Assembly (NCBI GenBank): GCA_964535195.1
Contig: CAZHSI010000003.1
Location: 1-64,000 of the forward strand
DNA length: 64,000 bases
Direction: 5' to 3'
Source: UBA9339 sp964535195
GTDB taxonomy: Bacteria; Pseudomonadota; Gammaproteobacteria; UBA9339
This document shows, in pieces, positions 7,261-16,765 of the stretch. Position 1 is the stretch's first letter. Every line of letters starts with the position of its first letter. The translations under genes and the position numbers were made by a program. The notes under the pieces were generated by a model, which ran no database searches, was not told the DNA's origin, and saw only the letters and a program-made list of their open reading frames with translations.

Positions 7261-10200
7261 TTAAATGTTAACATTTGTCTCTGAACTCTTCGGTGTAGCA
7301 ATATAACTATAAGTTGCGGGTACCACAAACAATGTAAATATAGTCCCAACTAGCATCCCCCCAATAATTACCCAACCAATTTGGTGACGACTGGCTGCAC
7401 CAGCGCCAGTAGCTAGGGCTAATGGTACTGTTCCTAGTACCATCGCGGCTGTTGTCATGAGAATTGGGCGCAGTCTAATTGTAGCGGCAGCAATAATTGC
7501 TTCTCTGATGCTTTTGCCGGTTTCTTGTAATTGGTTCGCAAATTCTACCATTAAAATCCCATGCTTACTGATTAACCCGACTAAAGTTACTAGCCCAATT
7601 TCCGAATAGATATTCATTGTGCTCCCTGTCAATAACATGGTAAGTAAAGCGCCGAATATGGATAATGGAATGGTAAATAAGACAATTAAAGGATCGCGAA
7701 AACTTTCAAATTGCGCGGCCAGCACTAAGAAAATAAAAATAATTGCAAACAAAAAAGTTGCAGCCATTTGGCCACCAGTTTGGAAAAATAATCTTGATTG
7801 TCCCGCATAGTCTACCTTGATATTGTGTGGGGCAATGTTTTTTATGGTGGTATCAAAGAAACTTAGTGCTTGCCCCAAGGTGTATCCTGGAGCCATTCCG
7901 GCAGTTATTTCCATCGAGCGTAATTGTTCGAAATGGTTATAGCTATTGGGTACTACGGTTTCATCAATCGTGACCAAATTTTTTAGCGAAACTAAGGCGT
8001 TATTGGTAGTACGTAAATATATATTATCTAAAGTATCCGGCCGATTGCTTGCTTCAGGAAAAAGTTGCGGTATCACCTTATAACTGCGGCCGGCAATACT
8101 AAAATGTCCTGTGGTTGGTTGACCCAAAGCTAAATTGATAGCGCCGCCGATCTCTTTAACTGAAATTCCTAAGGTGCCAGCTTTTTCGCGATTGATGTGA
8201 ATCCCTAGCTGCGGGCGATCTAACTTTGGTTCAACGCGAATGTTAGTTAGACGAGGATTTTGGCGGGCGGCTATCGCAATTTTTTGGGCGATTTCATTTA
8301 ATTTATTGTAGTCACCGAGAGTTTGAATTTCGATTTGTAATGGGTCTCCGTTGCCAGCCCCTGGTAACCTAGAAGGGTTAACCGGAAAAACCATAACTCC
8401 TGGGTTACTCCATAGTTTAGGAAATAACTCTGCGATTATTTGGTCAACCCCGCGTTTACGTTCTGACCAAGGTTTTAGGGTTAAGAATGAAAATCCAAGA
8501 TTGGTTGTTGGGTAGCCATTAACTAATAAATAATTTTCTTTTTCTGGCACATTTTTGAAAAGAGGTTCAACCATTTTGGTATATTTTTGCACGTAATCGA
8601 TATTAGCTGATGTTGGTGCCATAATTGGTGCTATTATATAGCCGGGGTCTTCTTGTGGTGCTAGTTCGCTAGGGATGAAGTAATAGAGAAAGCCAGTGAG
8701 CATTAAAATAATGGGCACTAGCGTTAGAGTCTTTTTGCGATTATCGAGGACTTTATTTAGTAAAATCTCATAACCTTTTACTACCTTATCAAAGAAAACG
8801 AGAGTTTTTTTAGCAAAGCCTTTTTCGACGGTGTCGGCTAACATTATTTTTGAACACATCATGGGGGATAGCGTAAGGGCGATGAGTCCTGAAATGATCA
8901 CGGCCCCAGCTAAAGTAAAGGCAAATTCTTTAAACAGCGCCCCAACTAAACCGGTTAAAAAACCAATGGGAGCATATACTGCAGCCAAAGTAAATGTCAT
9001 AGCGATGATCGCAAACTGAATTTCTCTGGCGCCTAAAAGCGCTGCTTCTTTTGGGTTTTTCCCTTCACTAATATGTCGATGAATATTTTCGGTTACCACA
9101 ATTGCATCGTCTACAACCATGCCAATGGCTAAAACCATTGATAAAAAAGTGATAGTATTTAGGGAGTAACCTAGGTAATACATAAAAATACAAACGCCGA
9201 TGAGTGACAGCGGGATAGTTGCTACCGGGATTAATAAGGTTCGCCATGAGCCTAAAAAGAGGAATACTACGAGAATGACACACAAGGTAGCTTCGAGTAA
9301 AGTTTTCTTCACCTCTTTGATTGATTCAAAAATAAACGTGGAGTTGTCCAACATGGTTTCAGCATGAACAGCTTGCGGTAAGGAACTAATAAGTTTTGAA
9401 AATACTTTTTGTACTTCTTTTGTGATGTCGATTGGATTTGCGATTGACGATGGGGTGATAGCAACTACTACCCCAGGTTTGCCATTAATCCATACCGAAA
9501 GGTCAGAAGACTCTGAGCCTAGCTCTGCTTTACCAATATCCTTAATTTTTACTAATTGGCCATCGTCTTGTCGTACTACAATATTATTAAATTGCTCAGC
9601 AGTTGCTGCTTCACTGAAAGTTTTAACGGTTAACCCTTGTAATGCAGTTTTTAAGGTGCCACCAGGTGCTTGTAGATTTTGGGTGTTAAGCGCATTGTTA
9701 ATGTCGGTAGGCGTAATATTGTGTGCTGCCATGGCTCTATGATCTAACCAAATCCGCATGGCGTATGTTGAACCCAATACTTGAGCAGAACCAACGCCAG
9801 ATAATGTTTGTAATTGTGGTTGGACAGTGCGGTTGAGGTCGTCGGTGATTGCTTCTGTTGATATAGAGTCGCTAAAAAAAGATAAATAGATGCTAGGGTT
9901 AGCGTTCGGATCATTTTTGGAAACTACGGGATCATCTATTTCGGATGGTAATTGGGAACGAACTGAGTTTACTTTAGAATTAACATCGGAGACCGCTACA
10001 TCGATGTTGTAACCTAATTTAAAATAGACCGTAATGGTGCTTTTGCCCGAAGTGCTGCTAGAGGTTATATAATCGATCCCGTCAATACCACCAAGAGCAT
10101 TTTCGATTGGGGTGGTAACAAAACCCTCCATTAACGCGGCATCCGCGCCAGCATAGGTAGTATTGATGCTAATAACTGAGGAGTCGATTCGTGGGTATAG

Positions 10201-10305
10201 CCTTACTGGTAAAGTAGAGTAAGAACGTAAACCAACCAACAGAATTACTAAACTTAAGACAGTTGCTAACACTGGTTTGCGGATAAAAATATCGGTAAAA
10301 GACAT
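7261..10305 (-). CDS. RND multidrug efflux pump, inner-membrane subunit
   Basis: The protein has 1014 residues, typical of HAE1-type RND pumps. Starting with MSFTDIFIRKPVLATVL, it has transmembrane helix 1, a large periplasmic loop, helices 2-6, a second periplasmic loop, then helices 7-12. The proton-relay aspartates lie in the fourth helix (GMVVDDAIVVTENI, near residue 400). The pump moves hydrophobic compounds out through an adaptor and an outer-membrane channel, driven by proton influx. TolC follows 23 bases downstream on the same strand. No adaptor gene is beside it; the best candidate lies at 28.0-29.1 kb. The start is supported by GGAG about 12 bases upstream. Confidence 0.95.
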   Translation of the reverse strand: MSFTDIFIRKPVLATVLSLVILLVGLRSYSTLPVRLYPRIDSSVISINTTYAGADAALMEGFVTTPIENALGGIDGIDYITSSSTSGKSTITVYFKLGYNIDVAVSDVNSKVNSVRSQLPSEIDDPVVSKNDPNANPSIYLSFFSDSISTEAITDDLNRTVQPQLQTLSGVGSAQVLGSTYAMRIWLDHRAMAAHNITPTDINNALNTQNLQAPGGTLKTALQGLTVKTFSEAATAEQFNNIVVRQDDGQLVKIKDIGKAELGSESSDLSVWINGKPGVVVAITPSSIANPIDITKEVQKVFSKLISSLPQAVHAETMLDNSTFIFESIKEVKKTLLEATLCVILVVFLFLGSWRTLLIPVATIPLSLIGVCIFMYYLGYSLNTITFLSMVLAIGMVVDDAIVVTENIHRHISEGKNPKEAALLGAREIQFAIIAMTFTLAAVYAPIGFLTGLVGALFKEFAFTLAGAVIISGLIALTLSPMMCSKIMLADTVEKGFAKKTLVFFDKVVKGYEILLNKVLDNRKKTLTLVPIILMLTGFLYYFIPSELAPQEDPGYIIAPIMAPTSANIDYVQKYTKMVEPLFKNVPEKENYLLVNGYPTTNLGFSFLTLKPWSERKRGVDQIIAELFPKLWSNPGVMVFPVNPSRLPGAGNGDPLQIEIQTLGDYNKLNEIAQKIAIAARQNPRLTNIRVEPKLDRPQLGIHINREKAGTLGISVKEIGGAINLALGQPTTGHFSIAGRSYKVIPQLFPEASNRPDTLDNIYLRTTNNALVSLKNLVTIDETVVPNSYNHFEQLRSMEITAGMAPGYTLGQALSFFDTTIKNIAPHNIKVDYAGQSRLFFQTGGQMAATFLFAIIFIFLVLAAQFESFRDPLIVLFTIPLSIFGALLTMLLTGSTMNIYSEIGLVTLVGLISKHGILMVEFANQLQETGKSIREAIIAAATIRLRPILMTTAAMVLGTVPLALATGAGAASRHQIGWVIIGGMLVGTIFTLFVVPATYSYIATPKSSETNVNI

Positions 10306-10328
10306 ATATACTCTATACTCCTAGTATT

Positions 10329-11999
10329 TTATTTTTTTGCTGAGGTTGTTGGTGCTACAGCTTCAACTTGCTCAGTGCTAGTTATGACAATTTTTCCACT
10401 GTCTGCGGCATCGGTTGGTGTCGGTGTAGTTATATTGCTAGCTTTGTCACTAGTATTGGTCGTTGTAGAGTTTAGTGCTGCAACATTGCTGCTAGTGGCG
10501 GCAACAGTACTGGCGGTTTTCGTAGCACTTACACTAGGTGAAACTGTAGAGGCAGCGGCCGCGGTTTTTTGGAGCTTAGCTTTTTTGTTAGATCTTTTTT
10601 TATCATCGCTACTGGTTGTTGACTCTTTTTCTAGCCAAGAATTAATTTGTGCAAGATCGCTTACATCTAATATGCCAGTTTGTTCTTTTAGGGTTAAGAT
10701 TTGCATAATGTAGTTATATTCATCTTCAGAAAAAGTTTTTTGTGCATTATAAAGATCTGATTGGGCCTTTAATACATCTGCCATGGTGTGGGTGCCAACG
10801 GTGTAGCTTGCCTGGTTGGCGCGAAGGGAGCTTTCAGCCGATTTTATAGCTTGTTTATCAGCTTTGATTTTACTAATACTAGATAAAACTCCTAAATAGG
10901 CTTGGCGGGTTTTACTGATAACAGAGCGATGGATCCTTTCTTGTTCAGATAGTTTTGCTTGATATTGATAATCTGCTTGTCTGGCTGAGGCGACAACTTT
11001 GCCGCCGCTAAATATTGGTACCGCTAGACTTAAGCCGGCAGTTGCAGTTTTACCGCGACTAAAAGTATCGGCGCCAGTATTTTTATTGTAGGCATAATCA
11101 TACTCAGCAGTAGCGTTTAAAGTTGGCAAGTGTCCAGAGTTTTGGGCTTTAACATTTTCGTGTGCAGCTATAGTATCAAAGCGTGCGGCAGTAAGTTCAA
11201 GATTTTGTTTTTCGGCGGCCTTTGCCCATTGTTCGATATTGTCTGGCTTTGGTGATAGGAGTGGAAAGTCTTTTTTGATGCTATCAAGGTTTTCGTACCT
11301 AACATTAGTTATTTCATTCAATTGTTCAATTTTGTCGTTAAGGTCATTGTAACTGCCAATTTCGCTAGATACTGCTAAATCATAGTTTTTACGGGCGTCC
11401 TCAAGGTCGGTGACTGGAATTAGACCAACATCAAACTTGTGTTTGGCTTGTATAAACAATCTTTCTACAGAAGCTTTGTTTGCTTTAGCGTATGATAGGA
11501 CATCTTTTGCCAATAATACTGCTAGATATGCTTTAGCGGTACGACTTAGTAAAGATTCCTCGGCTGCCATAAAGGTGGCTTTAGCTTTTTTGGCAACTGC
11601 TTGCGCATACCAAACTCCCGACCACTTACCAAAATCGAATATGGGTTGGGTTAATTGGAGGGCATATGTGGCGGAACTGCTGTAGCTTTTTTGGTAGGTA
11701 AGTTGATCCATGGGGGTCCCCAGGAGTTGATTTGTTATATTATCGTTTCTAGTAGGGCTATTTTCCTGAGTGCCGATACTTCTGGCAATACTACCTTTAG
11801 CATTTAAGAGGGGTAAAAGCTCAGCACGAGCGATCCCTATGCTTTCTTTATCTGCAAGCCAAGTAGCTCTTGCTCCCTTAAAAGTTGGATCATTAGCCAG
11901 CGCTTTTTCATAAACCTCTAAGAGGTTTGTGGCATAGGAGTTTGTGGTAATGAAGCTTGCCCCAAGTGCTACAAAAACAATAATTTTGTGTATCTTCAT
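10329..11999 (-). CDS. tolC: TolC-family outer-membrane efflux protein
   Basis: The 556-residue protein has a signal peptide (about 1-23, ending SYA) and then two OEP repeats, each with long coiled-coil helices and beta-barrel strands. Family features include LLEVYEKALANDPTFKGARA at the mature N-terminus and LTQPIFDFGKW. A Ser/Thr/Ala-rich tail of roughly 100 residues extends past the usual TolC core and is low complexity. It forms the trimeric exit duct for RND and type I systems. It lies just downstream of the RND pump and is the only TolC seen in the window, so it could also serve the C39 exporter at 1.7-4.9 kb. Confidence 0.92.
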   Translation of the reverse strand: MKIHKIIVFVALGASFITTNSYATNLLEVYEKALANDPTFKGARATWLADKESIGIARAELLPLLNAKGSIARSIGTQENSPTRNDNITNQLLGTPMDQLTYQKSYSSSATYALQLTQPIFDFGKWSGVWYAQAVAKKAKATFMAAEESLLSRTAKAYLAVLLAKDVLSYAKANKASVERLFIQAKHKFDVGLIPVTDLEDARKNYDLAVSSEIGSYNDLNDKIEQLNEITNVRYENLDSIKKDFPLLSPKPDNIEQWAKAAEKQNLELTAARFDTIAAHENVKAQNSGHLPTLNATAEYDYAYNKNTGADTFSRGKTATAGLSLAVPIFSGGKVVASARQADYQYQAKLSEQERIHRSVISKTRQAYLGVLSSISKIKADKQAIKSAESSLRANQASYTVGTHTMADVLKAQSDLYNAQKTFSEDEYNYIMQILTLKEQTGILDVSDLAQINSWLEKESTTSSDDKKRSNKKAKLQKTAAAASTVSPSVSATKTASTVAATSSNVAALNSTTTNTSDKASNITTPTPTDAADSGKIVITSTEQVEAVAPTTSAKK

Positions 12000-12249
12000 A
12001 TAATTATACTTCTCCGTCAGTCTTAATTAATAAGCTTAATACTTTTGGTAAGTAGAAGCAAACTGCTTAAATCTTAGATACTCGATATATTGCAAATAAT
12101 ACCAAAGTTTCAGTAGGTTAGCCAATGGGTGTGTCAGCAGATATTACTACCGCAGATCTTGGGTGTATGTCGCAACTTTTTCTGGTAGATGGAGTTGTGG
12201 TAGAATAAAAAAAGGAAAGGAATGTTTCTTAGTTAGTTGAGGGATAAAT

Positions 12250-13830
12250 ATGGACACCATGCAAGCAACAGGATTGTTAGTCGAGCGTGTCAATCTTCGG
12301 CAGTATCCGGAAAAAATAACTTATAAACGCGAGCAGGTCGTAACTATTGGCGATCTACACGGGCATGTCATGAAGCTCCTTTGGGTGCTTATACGCGAAG
12401 GAGCAATTACCATGGAACCAGCAACCTTCGCTGCAATGTGGGAAGCTTATGATCGCATAAGCAGTTCGCCAACCATAGTAGCCAAAGAGCCGCTAAAGTT
12501 ATTCTTGGCAGCTTTAGCTAAAATCACAGTGAATAGAGGGATCTCTATCCAGCTTTTGGGGGATATTTTTGCCGACCGTGGTGGTAATGATTATTTGACA
12601 CTTAAGGTTTTTGAATGGCTTCACTTGGGAGGGATGTGCCCAAAAATAATATTTTCTAACCATGATGCTTTTTTATTCAATAACTATTGGAAAACGGTTG
12701 CCCCAAGGAAATTTGTATGGATAAAGACTGAAGGAGGAGCAGTAAGTATTACTGATCTTAATACCAGAGAACAGTTGGATGCAGAATGGTCTTTTGATAT
12801 TAGAGAAGATCAGCAAAACTCAATGCTTAGTCTATTTAGCTATATTAAAATAGGTATCGTTTCTCAGGAGGAAGTAGCAGGATTGTTACAACAATATATT
12901 TTTCCCACGGTTAGTCTTATTTCCTATACTTTAACTGCCGATGGCGAGAGCGTAGATATTTTTATGCATGCGCCAAATAACTTTAACGTTATTCAAGGGT
13001 TGGCCGAGGGATTGTTGGGAATACCAAAGTTTAACCCTAAAACGGCAATAGAAATTGCTGCCACGATCGATAGGATTAATGAAAGGTTCAGCTTACTGTT
13101 AGCCCAAGAAGAGGTAGCGGGCATCTCTCTTAGGAAAATACTACAAGCTATAAACGAGCCTAATGGTGCAGCTAGTCTTAATCAAGGGGAGCGAGCTCTA
13201 TGTCTAAGCATTTTCCCTTGTATCTGGAATCGTCTCGAGCAAACTGGCGGCTGCATAAATTTTAGCACTTATCCTCGTTGTGTAGCCCATGTGATTCACG
13301 GGCATACCATGGTTGAAGGAAGCGCCAATAGGCGTCAAATAAATCTTGATGGGATCCTCGGTAAAGTATGTAGGCCTCTTTTGGAGAGGGGGTATCAGCC
13401 TGAAGTTGGTGAGTATCTCACCTTTAGTTCTAGTAAAATTGATTTATCTCTGGCAAGGGCTAATAGATTACAAATGGCTAAAGATTGGATTGTGGCTGTT
13501 GAGCATTTAGCGGAGGTTAAAAAAACTCACAGAGCGGAGATCGGTCTGGTTGCGCTAGCGGCACGAGCTTTGCTCAATGGTTATGTGAATCAATATAAAG
13601 GGGTCGATCAATATCGCTTGCTTAATGAATTTAAAACAGCAGTGGATAACGTACAGAGGTTACATATAAAGAATCTAAGCTGGGTAAATGTTTTGCATAT
13701 ATTTATTCCGCTAGTGCCAGGATTAATTAACTTGTATAAAACCGGCGGGAAATTTTTCTGGGTAAGAGAGTTTCAAAATATAGATAAAGAAAAGTTTGAA
13801 GGACTCGTGAGACCAGGGCCAGAATCTTAG
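12250..13830 (+). CDS. PPP-type metallophosphatase, WipA/WipB-like candidate effector
   Basis: The 526-residue protein carries the complete metallophosphatase motif set in order: GDLHGH (34-39), GDIFADRG (104-111), SNHD (136-139), MHAPN (239-243) and HGHT (350-353). These residues bind the two metal ions of PPP-family phosphatases, which are mainly eukaryotic-type Ser/Thr or Tyr phosphatases. The length and the large insertions between motifs resemble the Legionella effectors WipA and WipB, about 520 residues each. The last 130 residues are helical and unrecognised. There is no signal peptide. A type IV effector role is inferred, since no secretion genes are in the window. The stop overlaps the convergent permease gene by 4 bases. 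Confidence 0.75.
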   Translation: MDTMQATGLLVERVNLRQYPEKITYKREQVVTIGDLHGHVMKLLWVLIREGAITMEPATFAAMWEAYDRISSSPTIVAKEPLKLFLAALAKITVNRGISIQLLGDIFADRGGNDYLTLKVFEWLHLGGMCPKIIFSNHDAFLFNNYWKTVAPRKFVWIKTEGGAVSITDLNTREQLDAEWSFDIREDQQNSMLSLFSYIKIGIVSQEEVAGLLQQYIFPTVSLISYTLTADGESVDIFMHAPNNFNVIQGLAEGLLGIPKFNPKTAIEIAATIDRINERFSLLLAQEEVAGISLRKILQAINEPNGAASLNQGERALCLSIFPCIWNRLEQTGGCINFSTYPRCVAHVIHGHTMVEGSANRRQINLDGILGKVCRPLLERGYQPEVGEYLTFSSSKIDLSLARANRLQMAKDWIVAVEHLAEVKKTHRAEIGLVALAARALLNGYVNQYKGVDQYRLLNEFKTAVDNVQRLHIKNLSWVNVLHIFIPLVPGLINLYKTGGKFFWVREFQNIDKEKFEGLVRPGPES

Positions 13831-15131
13831 TGATTATTTTTTTTATGCCAACGAAAGAGAGCATACAAAGGCATAGTAAGAAAGATGAAGGCTACTAAAT
13901 AAAATATTACGGTCCTATTTGATGACAAGATGGCATAGAGTGAGTATGCGGCTGCGATGGTAGCTACAAGAATATGAAAGATATTTTTATGACTCAAAGG
14001 TTTTTTTGGTAGGACAATGATTTCCGCAATTGCTGTATAAAAATAGGCGACCACTTCGGCGGTAGTTGCAGCTAAAATTAAAATCTCAAACTGTTCAATC
14101 AGCTTCAAATAAGTACTTCCTAAGACTAAAATAGTTATACAAAGAGAGGTTGTAATTAAGCCAAAAATTGGGATGCCCGGACGATTGTGTTTAGCAAATA
14201 TTTTGGGGAATATGCCATCTTGTGCTGCTGCCACAGGGATCTGTGCTGCTACTAAAATCCAGCCATTCAAGGCGCCAAAACAAGCAACGATAGCGCCAAA
14301 AGCAACGAATAACTTACCCCAAGGTCCTAAAATGATCTCGGTGGCGGTCGCAAAGGGTGAAGTGGAGTTTGCTAAGATTTCATTTGGTAACATACCAAAG
14401 ATAGCGGTATAGCTTATGATGTAAATCATTGCCGCAATCGCAGTACCAATTATTGTTGCTAGGGGAATATTACGCTTTGGGTTATAGACTGAGTCGGTAG
14501 GGATCGTGGCGGATTCTACACCAACGAATAACCATAAGGTTAAAATTACCGCCGAAGAAAAAGCAGAAAAGTTTGATTTGGTCGTTACGTTAAAGTGTTG
14601 TGTGAGGTATTCCGGGTGAAAAAACCACCACCCAAAAATACCGATAATTAAGAGAGGGGCAAATCTTAGAATTGTGGTAATAATTTGTGTTGAACCTGCC
14701 GAGCGCACCCCAATTATGTTTATAATTGTTGGCAACCAGATGAAGGCGAGTGCTGCTGCGGTTTTGGCTAGTTGGTTATCAACCACTGGGAAAAATACAT
14801 TTAGATAGCCAATGCCAGCGACGACGATAGCAGCGTTACCAATCCATACTGCCAGCCAGTAATAATAAGCAGTTTGAAATCCCATATATTCGCCAAAACC
14901 CTCGCGAGCATAAACGTAAGGCCCGCCGATTTTGGGTATTAATAGGCTCATTTTGGCAAAGACTAAAGCTAAACATAGTGCGCCGATAATGGTAAATGCT
15001 AAAGAAAAAAGGCCAATGCTACCAATTCTTGCTAAATCTGTGGGCAGTAAGAAAGCGCCAGAGCCTACCATGTTGCCGGTTACTAGGGCTATTAACATAA
15101 ATAAGCCAAGTTTACCTTTTTTATCGTTCAT
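13827..15131 (-). CDS. APC-superfamily amino-acid permease (antiporter type)
   Basis: This is a 434-residue protein with about 12 transmembrane helices. The first helix carries GNMVGSGAFLLP, matching the substrate-binding GSG loop of AdiC/PotE/CadB-like basic amino acid antiporters. IGGPYVYAREGFG and LFVGVESATIP are also family blocks. It would import or exchange amino acids or polyamines, a frequent transporter class in intracellular Legionellales. The ATG at 15131 is chosen over an upstream TTG at 15143. The substrate cannot be assigned from the sequence. Confidence 0.88.
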   Translation of the reverse strand: MNDKKGKLGLFMLIALVTGNMVGSGAFLLPTDLARIGSIGLFSLAFTIIGALCLALVFAKMSLLIPKIGGPYVYAREGFGEYMGFQTAYYYWLAVWIGNAAIVVAGIGYLNVFFPVVDNQLAKTAAALAFIWLPTIINIIGVRSAGSTQIITTILRFAPLLIIGIFGWWFFHPEYLTQHFNVTTKSNFSAFSSAVILTLWLFVGVESATIPTDSVYNPKRNIPLATIIGTAIAAMIYIISYTAIFGMLPNEILANSTSPFATATEIILGPWGKLFVAFGAIVACFGALNGWILVAAQIPVAAAQDGIFPKIFAKHNRPGIPIFGLITTSLCITILVLGSTYLKLIEQFEILILAATTAEVVAYFYTAIAEIIVLPKKPLSHKNIFHILVATIAAAYSLYAILSSNRTVIFYLVAFIFLTMPLYALFRWHKKNNH

Positions 15132-15213
15132 ACTTATTGCCAACTTGATTTTTGAGGATTGGTATATTATACGGTATTGCCGTGGTTTTAAACTCTTAAT
15201 TATAATCTTAACT

Positions 15214-15621
15214 ATGACCCCAGGTTTTTCCCTAATAGAGCTTATGATAGTGCTTGTAATAGTGGGTATTCTTAGTTTGGTTGCTTATCCTTTATATAGT
15301 GAACATTTATTTAGGGTCCATCGGGTTTGTGCTACGGCTAAACTTTTAGATGCGGCTAGTGAAATGGAGAGGTATTACTTATTACGTAATCCTAATACCT
15401 ATAAGCATGCAGATACTGCACCTTTGTCTTTCGCGGGCGCTTGCTGTAATGGTGCCTATAATCTTCAAGTGAAATTTGACAGTGACTCAAAGTACTTATT
15501 GCAGGCCATCCCAATTGGTGGGCAAGAAAAAGATACTATTTGTGGAACTTTGACCCTTGATCAAGATGGTAATAGAGGAGCAAGTGGTGGCGGTGCTAGA
15601 TGTTGGTTTGGGGGCGCATGA
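15214..15621 (+). CDS. Type IV pilin-like protein (PilE/minor pilin type)
   Basis: The 135-residue protein has a short type III leader ending at Gly4, then the classic pilin helix FSLIELMIVLVIVGILSLVAYPLY with Glu at +5, and a globular Cys-containing domain (residues about 30-135, including CCNGAYNLQV and a C-terminal Cys). PilD-type peptidases cleave such proteins after Gly and methylate the Phe. The gene diverges from the permease, starts with the ATG at 15214, and is followed by the convergent lspA. No other pilus gene is nearby. PilE-type minor pilins function in pilus assembly and DNA uptake elsewhere. The specific role here is inferred. Confidence 0.85.
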   Translation: MTPGFSLIELMIVLVIVGILSLVAYPLYSEHLFRVHRVCATAKLLDAASEMERYYLLRNPNTYKHADTAPLSFAGACCNGAYNLQVKFDSDSKYLLQAIPIGGQEKDTICGTLTLDQDGNRGASGGGARCWFGGA

Positions 15622-15678
15622 CCCTTCTCTTTTAGTTGCATTTGACTGATCATAACCTGTACAATTTCACCAGTAACT

Positions 15679-16158
15679 TTACTTTGGATTTTTGTGGAGC
15701 AGGATATCAATGATTAGCATTGTGGCACCAATACAAATTGCACTATCAGCAATGTTAAAGGTGGGGTAATGCCAATTGCTAACGTAAAAATCAAGGAAAT
15801 CTATTACTTGTTGATAGACGATACGGTCATATAAGTTTCCTAAAGTACCCCCCAATACCAAAGCGTTAGCGATTTTTAGCCACAAGTACTTTACTGATAT
15901 TTTAAATTGCCAAGCAATTAGGAAAATGCTTACTCCCATAGCAATGGTGCCAAATAGCCATTCTTGCCAGCCGCCAGCTTGATTTAAAAAACCAAACGCA
16001 GCGCCAGGGTTTAGAGAAAAGATTAAATCGAGTATAGGCAGAGCATGGATGATGTCTCCTGAGGATAAATAATTTAATACCAGCTGCTTAGTAAGCCGGT
16101 CCAAAACAAATACTAAAATGGCAACGAAAACCCACAAATATTTTTTGCATACAACCAT
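15679..16158 (-). CDS. lspA: Lipoprotein signal peptidase LspA
   Basis: The 159-residue inner-membrane aspartic protease cleaves prolipoproteins before the lipidated Cys. It has four transmembrane helices and the family blocks SLNPGAAFGFL, GGTLGNLYDRI and FNIADSAICIG; the Asp residues of the last two blocks form the catalytic pair. The ATG at 16158 gives the usual start before helix 1; a TTG at 16194 would add 12 unlikely residues. BamE, a substrate lipoprotein, is encoded near 62 kb. The RNase P RNA gene lies just upstream on the same strand. Confidence 0.93.
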   Translation of the reverse strand: MVVCKKYLWVFVAILVFVLDRLTKQLVLNYLSSGDIIHALPILDLIFSLNPGAAFGFLNQAGGWQEWLFGTIAMGVSIFLIAWQFKISVKYLWLKIANALVLGGTLGNLYDRIVYQQVIDFLDFYVSNWHYPTFNIADSAICIGATMLIIDILLHKNPK

Positions 16159-16212
16159 ACTTAGTCTTCTTATATTATCTTTTGGAACAAGCAATCTATT
16201 TTGTTAATTCAT

Positions 16213-16643
16213 GGGTTGACAGTAAGCCGGATTCTGTCGTGGACAATCATTTCTCTAGGGCGGATGTTACCATACGCCTCAAGCGACCTACCCGAATCTA
16301 GCGATGTGGGCCACACGTGGGGAAGGGGTCAAGTCGTTACAATTGACAACTGTCGGATGTTGCTTGTAACGGCTTGACCCCTTCCCCGAAGATTCCTATT
16401 CGGTCTTGCTCCAAGAGGGGTTTACCGTGCCACTGTTGTTGCCAACAGTGCGGTGTGCTCTTGCCACGCCTTTTCACCCTTACTTAGTCACATCGTTACT
16501 TACAGTATGACTAAGCGGTATATTTTCTGTGGTACTTTCCGTAGGCTTACGCCTCCCAGACGTTATCTGGCTCTTTGCCCTGTGGAGTCCGGACTTTCCT
16601 CCTAATCGATTACTAACGACTTAGGCGATTGTCTTGTCAACCC
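16213..16643 (-). ncRNA. rnpB: RNase P RNA, bacterial type A
   Basis: The minus strand reads as RNase P RNA: the 5' end GGGTTGACAAGACAATCGCC pairs with the 3' end TGTCAACCC (helix P1), AGGAGGAAAGTCCGGACTCC follows near the 5' end, GAGCAAGACCGAATAGG is central, and CCACGACAGAATCCGGCTTA is the 3' conserved block. The length of about 431 nt exceeds the E. coli RNA (377 nt). The excess is mostly a near-perfect 24-bp hairpin (arms 16319-16342 and 16364-16387) at the place of the P16/P17 arm. It is the catalytic subunit for tRNA 5' maturation. Confidence 0.95.
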
Positions 16644-16683
16644 GTTTAAAGGATAGCAGATATTATGGTGATTGCAAAACTCC

Positions 16684-16757
16684 AATAGCAGAGCTACTTA
16701 CATGGCCGTTTATAGCGCGCGTATTGTCACCCGACTTGATCGGGTGACCGGGCAATC
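16684..16757 (+). repeat. Family B palindromic repeat, copy 1
   Basis: The unit holds AGCTACTTACATGGC, then TATAGCGCG, then the palindrome TCACCCGACTTGATCGGGTGA (16728-16748, arms TCACCCGA and TCGGGTGA). A homologous unit occurs at 31259-31335. Degenerate inverted copies, with GGTAACTGCTCT and without the palindrome, lie at 29171-29216 and 33383-33418. It sits between rnpB and a decayed transposase. Confidence 0.7.
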
Positions 16758-16765
16758 TCAAAAAA

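Noticed and set aside
10375..10713. Hydrophobic ORF antisense to tolC
   Set aside because: It is the reverse reading of the low-complexity Ser/Thr/Ala tail of TolC.
12125..12208. 27-codon ORF before the phosphatase
   Set aside because: Too short, no RBS, nothing to support coding.
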